Source: Jeongeupia chitinilytica (lineage in GTDB: Bacteria > Pseudomonadota > Gammaproteobacteria > Burkholderiales > Chitinibacteraceae). Taken from it: a stretch of DNA of 64,000 nucleotides. The notes under the pieces were generated by a model, which saw only the letters and a list, made by a program, of their open reading frames with translations, was not told where the DNA came from and searched no databases. This document shows positions 55,395 to 62,173 of this stretch, in pieces. The position numbers and the translations under genes were made by a program. The stretch lies in contig NZ_BMYO01000001.1 of NCBI RefSeq assembly GCF_014652315.1, forward strand, positions 603,711 to 667,710, written 5' to 3'. The number at the start of each line of letters is the position of its first letter. The stretch's first letter is position 1.

Positions 55395-56606
55395 ATGTCC
55401 TTGCTCGAACCCCGGCAGGAAAAGCAGTTGCTGTGGTTGCTGGCTGCACTGCAGTTCAGCCATATCCTCGATTTCATGATCCTGATGCCGCTGGCGCCCG
55501 AGCTGATGCCGGCGTTCGGCATCGATGCCGGCCAGTTCGGCCTGCTGGTGTCCGCCTATACCTTTGCGTCGGCGCTGATGGGCGTCCTCGGCTCGTTCTG
55601 GCTCGACCGTTTCGACCGGAAGCCGACCCTGCTGCTGCTGTACGCCGGCTTCATCGGAGCGACGGTGGCCTGCGCGCTGGCGCCCGATTACCGCTGGCTG
55701 ATGGCGGCGCGCTTCGTTGCCGGTGGCTGCGCCGGGCTGATGGGGGCGGTGGTGATGACCATCGTCGCCGACGTGATTCCGCCGCAACGCCGCGGTCAGG
55801 CCATCGGCACGGTGATGTCGGCCTTCGGCATCTGCGCCGTTGCCGGCGTGCCGGTCGGGCTGGCGCTGGCGGCAATGGGCGGCTGGCGCCTGCCGTTCTG
55901 GGGCGTGGCAGCGCTGGCCGCTGTGTTCTGGGTGTTGCTGGCGTGGTGCCTGCCGGCGATCAAGGGGCATCTGAACGGCGAAGCGCCGCGCAGCGGCCTT
56001 GGCGAAATCTGGCGCATGCCGGGCCTGCCGCTGGGCTGGCTGCTGACGTTCACCGTGGTGTTCGCCAGCTTCCTGCTGATTCCCTATCTCGGTGCGTATC
56101 TGGTCGGCAACGTCGGCATCGCCTTCGATACCTTGCCGTGGCTGTACTGCGCGGCCGGCGCGGCGACGCTGTACGCGATGCCGCGCATCGGCAAGCTGGT
56201 CGACCGCTTCGGCAAGGCGCAGGTGCTCGTCGGTCTGGTGCTGGCCAGCATGGTGCCGCACCTGATGTTCAGCCATCTGCCGCCGTCGCCGCTGTGGCTG
56301 GTCCTGCCGGTCTTCATCGCCTTCATGGTGCTGACCTCAGGGCGGGCGATCCCGGCCATGGCACTGCTGACCGGGATGGTGCCGCCGCATCTGCGCGGCC
56401 GCTACCTCGCGGTCAACATCGCCGCCAGTGACGGTGCATCGGGCCTCGGCGCCTGGGTCGCCGGCCACATGATCGTCGTTTCACCCGTCGGTGCGCTGCA
56501 AGGCTTCGGCACCGTCGGCTGGCTGGCCGTGGCGAGCAGTCTGGCCGCGCTCTGTCTGCTCTGGCTGCTGGTCCGCGTTCGCCGCCTTGTCGCGGTGGCC
56601 GCGTGA
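55395..56606 (+). CDS. mxcK: MFS transporter, probable siderophore exporter (MxcK-like)
   Basis: 403 residues, 12 membrane segments; CAGGAAT ribosome site. MFS features: LQFSHILDFMILMPLAPELMPAFGID in helix 1, motif A-like GSFWLDRFDRKPTLL and ADVIPPQRRGQAIG after helix 4-5. It belongs to the drug-efflux type of MFS proteins. Myxochelin clusters carry an MFS gene (MxcK) at this kind of position, and enterobactin uses EntS. Export of the finished catecholate is therefore the best guess. mxcL follows 56 bases later in the same Fur-controlled arm. Confidence 0.82.
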   Translation: MSLLEPRQEKQLLWLLAALQFSHILDFMILMPLAPELMPAFGIDAGQFGLLVSAYTFASALMGVLGSFWLDRFDRKPTLLLLYAGFIGATVACALAPDYRWLMAARFVAGGCAGLMGAVVMTIVADVIPPQRRGQAIGTVMSAFGICAVAGVPVGLALAAMGGWRLPFWGVAALAAVFWVLLAWCLPAIKGHLNGEAPRSGLGEIWRMPGLPLGWLLTFTVVFASFLLIPYLGAYLVGNVGIAFDTLPWLYCAAGAATLYAMPRIGKLVDRFGKAQVLVGLVLASMVPHLMFSHLPPSPLWLVLPVFIAFMVLTSGRAIPAMALLTGMVPPHLRGRYLAVNIAASDGASGLGAWVAGHMIVVSPVGALQGFGTVGWLAVASSLAALCLLWLLVRVRRLVAVAA

Positions 56607-56662
56607 CTGCAGTGACTTCATCCCCCTGATCAAATAAACCAAGTAAACGCCAAGGAAAACTC

Positions 56663-57943
56663 ATGGAAACCGTTGCCAGCAAGCCCACGACCCTGCCGCG
56701 CGCCATTACCGGCCCGCTGAACATCGAGCGTTCGATGCAGATGCTTGAAGCCGCGCGCAAGCTCATCCCGGGCGTGACCCAGTCGATGATGAAGCGCCCG
56801 GAAATGTTCGCCCTCGGCGAATTCCCGGTTTACCTCGCCGGTGGTCAGGGCGCGCTGGTCGACGACGTCGACGGCAACCAGTACCTCGACATGATCTGCG
56901 GCCTGGCCGCCAACACGCTGGGCCACAACCACCCGGCCGTGGTCGGCGCGATCCAGTCGCATCTGGCCAAGGGCGTGCTGCACTCGCTGCCGACCGAAGT
57001 CGAAATCAGCGCGACGCTGGCGCTGGTCGAGATCATTCCGAATGCCGAAATGGCCCGCTTCTTCAAGACCGGTGCCGACGCGACCTCGGCCGCGGTGCGC
57101 CTGTCGCGCCACATTACCGGTCGGGAGCACATCATCACCGTCGGCTACAACGGCTGGCATGATCATTTCCAGTTCGACACCCCGGGCGTGCCCAAGGCGG
57201 TGGCCGACAACACCACGCGCATGCCGCTGTTCACGCCGCCGGACGAGCCGGCACTGCTGGCGAAGATTGCCGAACTCGGCGACAAGCTCGCGTGCGTGCT
57301 GCTGTCGGTGCCGTACAACCGCGTGCTGAGCCGCGAGTTCGTTCAGGCAGTCCGCGCCGCGTGCACGGCCAACGGCACGCTGTTCATCCTCGACGAAGTC
57401 GTGACCGGTTTCCGTCTGGCACTGGGCGGCGCGCAGGAATTCTTCGGCGTCGATGCCGACATGGTCTGCCTGTCCAAGGGCATTGCCGCCGGCATGCCGC
57501 TGTCGGCGATCGCCGGGCCGGAACGCCACCTGCGCCGCCTGGACGAGCTGCAGGTGTCGACGACCTTCGGCGGCGAAGTGCTGTCGCTGGCGGTCTGCGA
57601 AGCCGTGATCGGCGTCTACCGCGAAACCGATTACGTGGCCCGCATCGCCGAACTGGGCCGGCACCTGCGTACCGGCGTCAACGCTGCTGCCGAGGCGGTC
57701 GGCGCGCCGCTGCGCATCCATGGTTACGATCCGATCCCGCTGTTCCTGATGTCCAGGGATCCGGCCAAGCACGTCAAGCTGATGCAGCCCTTCCAGGCCG
57801 CCATGGCCCGTCGCGGTGTGCTGCTGCGCCGCGACGTCAACTTCATCTGCGGTGCACATACCGAAGAGCAGATCGATTTCGTCATCGCCGCCGCTGCCGA
57901 TGCGCTGCACGCGTTGCAGCAGCAGGGCGTGTTTGCCGGCTGA
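56663..57943 (+). CDS. mxcL: Class III aminotransferase, GSA-mutase-like (MxcL-like)
   Basis: 426 residues. PLP-enzyme segments: TGADATSAAVRLSRHITGRE, GYNGWHDHFQF, ILDEVVTGFRLALGGAQEFFGV and the cofactor Lys272 in CLSKGIAAGMPLSAI, then TTFGGEVLSLAVCEA. The sequence looks like glutamate-1-semialdehyde 2,1-aminomutase (HemL), as MxcL does. In this siderophore setting it probably transaminates the NRPS-released aldehyde to give the amine (myxochelin B type). A HemL role is less likely because the gene lies in the Fur-linked cluster. Confidence 0.88.
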   Translation: METVASKPTTLPRAITGPLNIERSMQMLEAARKLIPGVTQSMMKRPEMFALGEFPVYLAGGQGALVDDVDGNQYLDMICGLAANTLGHNHPAVVGAIQSHLAKGVLHSLPTEVEISATLALVEIIPNAEMARFFKTGADATSAAVRLSRHITGREHIITVGYNGWHDHFQFDTPGVPKAVADNTTRMPLFTPPDEPALLAKIAELGDKLACVLLSVPYNRVLSREFVQAVRAACTANGTLFILDEVVTGFRLALGGAQEFFGVDADMVCLSKGIAAGMPLSAIAGPERHLRRLDELQVSTTFGGEVLSLAVCEAVIGVYRETDYVARIAELGRHLRTGVNAAAEAVGAPLRIHGYDPIPLFLMSRDPAKHVKLMQPFQAAMARRGVLLRRDVNFICGAHTEEQIDFVIAAAADALHALQQQGVFAG

Positions 57944-57977
57944 TCCGGTTCCTTCCGCACGTTTGAGCGGTATTCAC

Positions 57978-58003
57978 GGGCTCCCTTCGGGGAGCCCTTT
58001 TTT
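57978..58003 (+). terminator. mxcL terminator
   Basis: 8-bp stem GGGCTCCC / GGGAGCCC with a stable TTCG tetraloop and T6 run. Confidence 0.93.
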
Positions 58004-58069
58004 CGTCGACAGCGGGCAAGAAATGCCCGTTTCAGGCCCGGTCTCTCCACCGGACTTGTCGTCGGTCTC

Positions 58070-58098
58070 TTGCATGAATTCCATATTTCCATGATTAT
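58070..58098 (+). promoter_or_regulatory. arsR promoter
   Basis: -35 TTGCAT (58070-58075) and -10 GATTAT (58093-58098) with 17-base spacing. The expected start of transcription, about seven bases after the -10, coincides with the A of the arsR ATG at 58105. Confidence 0.55.
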
Positions 58099-58108
58099 GG
58101 AAATATGG
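58081..58108. promoter_or_regulatory. ArsR operator (perfect palindrome)
   Basis: 12-bp arms CCATATTTCCAT / ATGGAAATATGG separated by GATT, with no mismatch. It covers the -10 element and the arsR start codon, an ideal position for autorepression. Confidence 0.75.
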
Positions 58109-58422
58109 AAAACAAAGACGCCGTCGTCCGCCTCGCCGCACTGGCACAGGAAACCCGCCTGACCGTATACCGGCTGCTCGTGACTGCCGGGCCGGAAGGG
58201 CTCGCCGTCGGCCGCATCGGCGACGCGCTCGGCGTGGCCCCGGCCACGCTGTCCTTTCACCTGAAGGAGCTGGCGCATGCCGGGCTGGTCTCCGCACGGC
58301 AGGACGGGCGTTTCATCTACTACTCGGCCAACTACACGGCGATGAACACGCTACTGGCCTTCCTGACCGACAACTGCTGCGGCGGCGTGCCTTGTGGTGT
58401 CGATACCCGCCACTGCTGCTGA
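58105..58422 (+). CDS. arsR: ArsR-family arsenite-responsive repressor
   Basis: 105 residues. Winged helix with recognition segment VAPATLSFHLKELAHAGLVSARQDGRFIYY. It lacks the ELCVCDL metal site of E. coli ArsR; instead cysteines cluster at the C-terminus, Cys91, Cys92, Cys97, Cys104 and Cys105 (NCCGGVPC...HCC). This resembles the Acidithiobacillus ferrooxidans type, where three C-terminal cysteines bind As(III). No ribosome site precedes the ATG, which lies inside the operator. It heads the ars operon and probably represses it until arsenite binds. Confidence 0.92.
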   Translation: MENKDAVVRLAALAQETRLTVYRLLVTAGPEGLAVGRIGDALGVAPATLSFHLKELAHAGLVSARQDGRFIYYSANYTAMNTLLAFLTDNCCGGVPCGVDTRHCC

Positions 58423-58443
58423 TGATTGACCGGAACGACAAAC

Positions 58444-59520
58444 ATGTCCGCACGCGATCCTGACCCGCGCGCCATCGGGGCGCCGATCTCCTTTTTCGAA
58501 CGCTACCTGAGCCTCTGGGTACTGGGCTGCATTGTCGTCGGTATCGGCCTCGGCCAGGGCCTGCCGCAACTGTTCAAGGCGATCGGCGCGATGGAGGTCG
58601 CCAGGGTCAATCTGCCGGTCGGCCTGCTGATCTGGGTGATGGTCATCCCGATGCTGCTGAAGATCGATTTCGGCGCACTGCATCAGGTCAAGGGCCACAT
58701 CAAGGGTATTGGCGTCACACTGTTCATCAACTGGCTGGTCAAGCCGTTCTCGATGGCATTGCTCGGCTGGCTGTTCATCCGTGTGCTGTTTGCGCAATGG
58801 CTGCCGGGGGAACAGCTCGACAGTTATGTCGCCGGACTGATCCTGCTCGCCGCCGCACCGTGCACGGCGATGGTCTTTGTCTGGAGTCGGCTCACCAACG
58901 GTGACGCCTACTTCACACTGTCGCAGGTCGCGCTGAATGACCTGATCATGGTGTTCGCCTTCGCGCCGCTGGTGGGCCTGCTGCTCGGCGTGTCGAGCAT
59001 TGCCGTGCCGTGGGCAACGCTGCTGACGTCGGTCGTGCTCTACATCGTGATCCCGGTGCTGATCGCCCAGGTGATCCGCAAGGCGCTGCTCGCCAAGGGG
59101 CAGGCCGCGTTCGACGCGGCGCTGCACAAGATCCAGCCGTGGTCGATCGCTGCGCTGCTGACCACGCTGGTGCTGCTGTTCGCGTTTCAGGGCGATGCCA
59201 TCATCAGGCAGCCGCTGGTGATCGCGCTGCTGGCCGTGCCGATCCTGATCCAGGTGTGCTTCAACGCGGGGCTGGCGTACTGGCTCAATCGCAAGGTCGG
59301 CGAGAAGCATTCGGTCGCATGTCCGTCAGCGCTGATCGGTGCGTCGAATTTCTTCGAACTCGCCGTTGCAGCCGCAATCAGCCTGTTCGGCTTCGAATCG
59401 GGTGCAGCGCTGGCGACGGTCGTCGGCGTATTGATCGAGGTGCCGGTGATGCTGATGGTGGTGCGCATCGTCAACGCCAGCAAGCCGTGGTACGAGCGCG
59501 GCGCGAAGCAAGTCCACTGA
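58444..59520 (+). CDS. acr3: ACR3-family arsenite efflux permease
   Basis: 358 residues from ATG 58444, with ten membrane segments. ACR3 markers: SFFERYLSLWVLGCIVVGIGLG at the start, LLIWVMVIPMLLKIDFG, the essential Cys in AAAPCTAMVFVWSRLTNGD and IGASNFFELAVAAAISLFG. It exports arsenite using proton-motive force. The name arsB is often used but the protein belongs to the ACR3, not the ArsB, family. It lies 21 bases after arsR in one operon with arsC. Confidence 0.96.
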   Translation: MSARDPDPRAIGAPISFFERYLSLWVLGCIVVGIGLGQGLPQLFKAIGAMEVARVNLPVGLLIWVMVIPMLLKIDFGALHQVKGHIKGIGVTLFINWLVKPFSMALLGWLFIRVLFAQWLPGEQLDSYVAGLILLAAAPCTAMVFVWSRLTNGDAYFTLSQVALNDLIMVFAFAPLVGLLLGVSSIAVPWATLLTSVVLYIVIPVLIAQVIRKALLAKGQAAFDAALHKIQPWSIAALLTTLVLLFAFQGDAIIRQPLVIALLAVPILIQVCFNAGLAYWLNRKVGEKHSVACPSALIGASNFFELAVAAAISLFGFESGAALATVVGVLIEVPVMLMVVRIVNASKPWYERGAKQVH

Positions 59521-59540
59521 CCGACCCACAGGGAAACAAC

Positions 59541-59969
59541 ATGAGCAGCGTCACGATCTATCACAACCCGGCCTGCGGCACGTCGCGCAACACGCTGGCA
59601 CTGATCCGCAACAGCGGGGTCGAACCTACCATCGTCCACTATCTGGAAACGCCGCCGAGTCGTGACGAGCTGGTGGCGCTGATCGCTGCGATGGGCATCG
59701 GCGTGCGTGCGCTGCTGCGCAAGAGCGGTACGCCGTACGACGAGCTCGGCCTCGACGATCCGAAGTGGACCGACGATCAGCTGATCGGTTTCATGCTCGA
59801 GCATCCGGTCCTGATCAACCGGCCGATCGTCGTTACCGAGCTGGGCACCAGGCTGTGCCGGCCCTCCGAGCTGGTGCTGGACATTCTGCCGCAGCCACAG
59901 CAAGGCGCATTCAGCAAGGAAGACGGCGAGGTCGTGATCGACGAGCACGGTCAGCGCGTCAACAAGTAG
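59541..59969 (+). CDS. arsC: Arsenate reductase, glutaredoxin-coupled
   Basis: 142 residues, equal in size to the E. coli plasmid ArsC. Catalytic Cys12 in YHNPACGTSRNTLALI; then TPPSRDEL, LLRKSGTPYDELGL, HPVLINRPIVV with the arsenate-binding Arg, and RLCRPSELVLDIL with the second conserved Arg. It reduces arsenate to arsenite for export by Acr3, using glutathione and glutaredoxin. Gap to acr3 is 20 bases. Confidence 0.96.
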   Translation: MSSVTIYHNPACGTSRNTLALIRNSGVEPTIVHYLETPPSRDELVALIAAMGIGVRALLRKSGTPYDELGLDDPKWTDDQLIGFMLEHPVLINRPIVVTELGTRLCRPSELVLDILPQPQQGAFSKEDGEVVIDEHGQRVNK

Positions 59970-60012
59970 TGCCGGGCGGGAGCGTGTGCCCGGGTTATCA
60001 AGGAGAACTCGC

Positions 60013-60429
60013 ATGTTCACCAAGATTCTGGTCGATTTCGATATCGCTCACCTCTCTGACCAAGCCGCTGGACAGGTATTGGAAACGGCAAAGGCAGCAG
60101 GGGCGTCGGTAACCCTGCTGGCCATTCGGGCGCAGCTCGATAACGTCATGAGCAAGTCCGACGAAGATTTCATCGGCAAGGTCAAAGTACAGATTGCACC
60201 GCAGTTCGAGCAACTGAAGCAGCGTGCTGATGCACTGGGTGTGCCGCTGGCGCTGGAGGTGACATGGGGTGATGAAGTCGAGCAGCTGCTGGCATTCATC
60301 CAGCGTGGCGATTACGACCTGCTGGTGATCGGCAAGCAGCACACCGGTGGATTGATCCATGCGATCGAAGGCGTTGTCTGGAAGGCTGCCGCAACCCGTG
60401 CACCGATTCCGGTGCTGATTTTTCCGTGA
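60013..60429 (+). CDS. Universal stress protein-like (UspA fold)
   Basis: 138 residues from ATG 60013, with AAGGAGA upstream. UspA fold: FTKILVDFDIAHLSDQAAGQ at the start, EQLKQRADALGVPLALEVTWGD and DYDLLVIGKQ near the end. The usual ATP-binding pattern (G-x2-G-x9-G-S/T) after the VIGKQ strand is degenerate here (GKQHTGGLIHAIEGVVW), so nucleotide binding is doubtful. It sits between arsC and arsH with gaps of 43 and 29 bases, so it is likely expressed with arsenic resistance. Its role there is unknown. Confidence 0.8.
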   Translation: MFTKILVDFDIAHLSDQAAGQVLETAKAAGASVTLLAIRAQLDNVMSKSDEDFIGKVKVQIAPQFEQLKQRADALGVPLALEVTWGDEVEQLLAFIQRGDYDLLVIGKQHTGGLIHAIEGVVWKAAATRAPIPVLIFP

Positions 60430-60458
60430 TCCAGCAACATCCAACAGAAGGAGGTCTC

Positions 60459-61181
60459 GTGTCCGAGATGCAGTCCCAGCTTCCCAATATTGATGCAGCG
60501 CTGTTTCAGCAGCCGGCAGCAACCAGCTTTGCCGCAATGGGTGCCTCTACACACCCGCCGCGCTTCTTGCTGCTTTACGGCTCGCTGCGCGAGCGCTCGT
60601 ACAGCCGATTGCTGACCGAAGAGGCAGCACGATTGCTTGAAGCGATGGGCGCGGAAGTCCGCATCTACGATCCACGGGGACTCCCGCTGCCGGACGAAGC
60701 ACCGGAGTCCGACCCGAAGGTCATGGAACTGCGCGAACTGGTGCAATGGGCGGAGGGCATGGTCTGGTGTTCGCCGGAACGGCATGGCGCGATGACCGGC
60801 ATCATGAAGTCGCAGATCGACTGGATTCCGTTGTCGATCGGTGCGGTACGGCCGACGCAGGGCAAGACACTTGCGGTGATGGAAGTCTCGGGCGGTTCGC
60901 AGTCGTTCAATGCCGTGAACCAGCTGCGGATTCTCGGTCGCTGGATGCGCATGATCACCATCCCGAACCAGTCGTCCGTCCCCAAGGCCTTTCTTGAGTT
61001 CGACGATGCCGGCCGGATGAAACCATCCTCGTATTACGACCGGGTTGTGGACGTGATGGAAGAGCTGGTGAAGTTCACCCTGCTGACGCGCGACGTCGCA
61101 CCTTATCTGGTCGACCGCTACAGCGAACGCAAGGAAAGTGCCGAGGCACTGTCCCAGCGCGTGAACCAGCGCAGTATCTGA
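60459..61181 (+). CDS. arsH: ArsH, NADPH-dependent FMN reductase of arsenic resistance
   Basis: 240 residues from a GTG at 60459 with a perfect AGAAGGAGG site. Flavodoxin-like fold: FLLLYGSLRERSYSRLLTEEAARLL (FMN phosphate loop), RIYDPRGLPLPDE, WCSPERHGAMTGIMKSQIDWIPL and SGGSQSFNAVNQLRILGRWMRM are family-defining for ArsH. ArsH oxidises trivalent organoarsenicals and reduces quinones or azo dyes. It ends the ars operon; no ArsI or ArsM is in the window. Confidence 0.95.
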   Translation: MSEMQSQLPNIDAALFQQPAATSFAAMGASTHPPRFLLLYGSLRERSYSRLLTEEAARLLEAMGAEVRIYDPRGLPLPDEAPESDPKVMELRELVQWAEGMVWCSPERHGAMTGIMKSQIDWIPLSIGAVRPTQGKTLAVMEVSGGSQSFNAVNQLRILGRWMRMITIPNQSSVPKAFLEFDDAGRMKPSSYYDRVVDVMEELVKFTLLTRDVAPYLVDRYSERKESAEALSQRVNQRSI

Positions 61182-61235
61182 TCCCGTTTCCAGTGCGGCC
61201 AATGCCGCACCTTTCTTCGTTGCCAAATTGCATCC

Positions 61236-62051
61236 ATGACCTCCAGCCCTTTGCTCTCCGCCGCCGAAGCCCTTGCCAATCCGGTGCTCCGATATCTCGA
61301 TGTCCGGTCGCAGGAGGCGTATGACGCCGGCCACCTTCCCGATGCAATCCATCTGGTGCCAAAGGCGTGGCGTGTGCTGGCCAAGGCGGCAGAAACGGGC
61401 TTGGAGGACTCCGCCGGTTGGCTGGCCCGGTTTGCCGGCATGGGCATTGATCGCACGACGCAAGTTGCAATCTACGACGATGGCACCATGACCGAAGCGG
61501 CGCGGGCGTGGTTCATCCTGCAGTATTTCGGAATCAACGCCCGGGTCGTCAATGGTGGATGGCCGTTTCTCTTGAACGGGGCGCCACTTGCAAGTCGGAC
61601 AGCCAGCGAAGCCAAACAGGATCACGACCCATCTTGGGCCGGGCTCATTGATCGCGTCGAAGTTCTTTCGAGGTTGCAACAGTCCGACAGCCAGATCTGG
61701 GATGCCCGTACTCAGGATGAATACACCGGCATCAAGGCAGACAGTTACGCGCGGGGCGGGCACATCCCGGGGGCGGTGTCGATCGACCACCGGCTGTTCT
61801 TTGCCGAGGATGGCGGGCTACTTCCTGGCGAAATGATCGGCGCGATCCTGGAGCAACATGGCCTCGACCGTACCAAGCGACTGATCACGCATTGCGGTTC
61901 AGGTGGCCGTGGGTCGTTTGCCGGTTTGGCTGCTGCCGCCGCCGGTTTCTCACGGGTCGACGTCTACTATCTCGGCTTCAGTGATTGGGCCGCTGATGAC
62001 GGGGTGCCGGTCGACACCATTGCGGCAACGCCGCGTGCTGAACTGACCTAA
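61236..62051 (+). CDS. Two-domain sulfurtransferase (rhodanese/MST type)
   Basis: 271 residues. The inactive N-terminal rhodanese domain includes YLDVRSQEAYDAGHLPDAIHL and VAIYDDGTMTEAARAWFILQYFG; the C-terminal one has IWDARTQDEYTGI, GGHIPGAVSI and the active-site Cys220 in THCGSGGRGS. The loop after Cys (GSGGR) differs from both CRKGVT (thiosulfate type) and CGSGVTA (mercaptopyruvate type), so the sulfur donor is unclear. It is 54 bases after arsH and may be co-transcribed. Confidence 0.85.
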   Translation: MTSSPLLSAAEALANPVLRYLDVRSQEAYDAGHLPDAIHLVPKAWRVLAKAAETGLEDSAGWLARFAGMGIDRTTQVAIYDDGTMTEAARAWFILQYFGINARVVNGGWPFLLNGAPLASRTASEAKQDHDPSWAGLIDRVEVLSRLQQSDSQIWDARTQDEYTGIKADSYARGGHIPGAVSIDHRLFFAEDGGLLPGEMIGAILEQHGLDRTKRLITHCGSGGRGSFAGLAAAAAGFSRVDVYYLGFSDWAADDGVPVDTIAATPRAELT

Positions 62052-62173
62052 GAATTCAGCTGATTGAATCGGCCCGATTTTTTGGGCGGGGCGCCGCCTC
62101 CGCAGTAGTCGGAGTTTGCGAGGGCACTGTGCGTGTACTGGCTCAGGCGGCGCCATCCCGAACCTGTGCACAC

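Noticed and set aside
55140..55522. Short open frames in the entC-exporter gap as small genes
   Set aside because: They overlap the Fur box or run opposite the exporter gene, lack ribosome sites and show no coding bias.
56663..57943. Aminotransferase as HemL of haem synthesis
   Set aside because: Sequence alone allows it, but it follows the exporter in the Fur-linked siderophore arm, and the NRPS has a reductase end that calls for an MxcL.
58081..58108. AT-rich palindrome as a second Fur box
   Set aside because: It lacks the GATAAT hexamers and lies on the arsR promoter; an ArsR operator explains it better.
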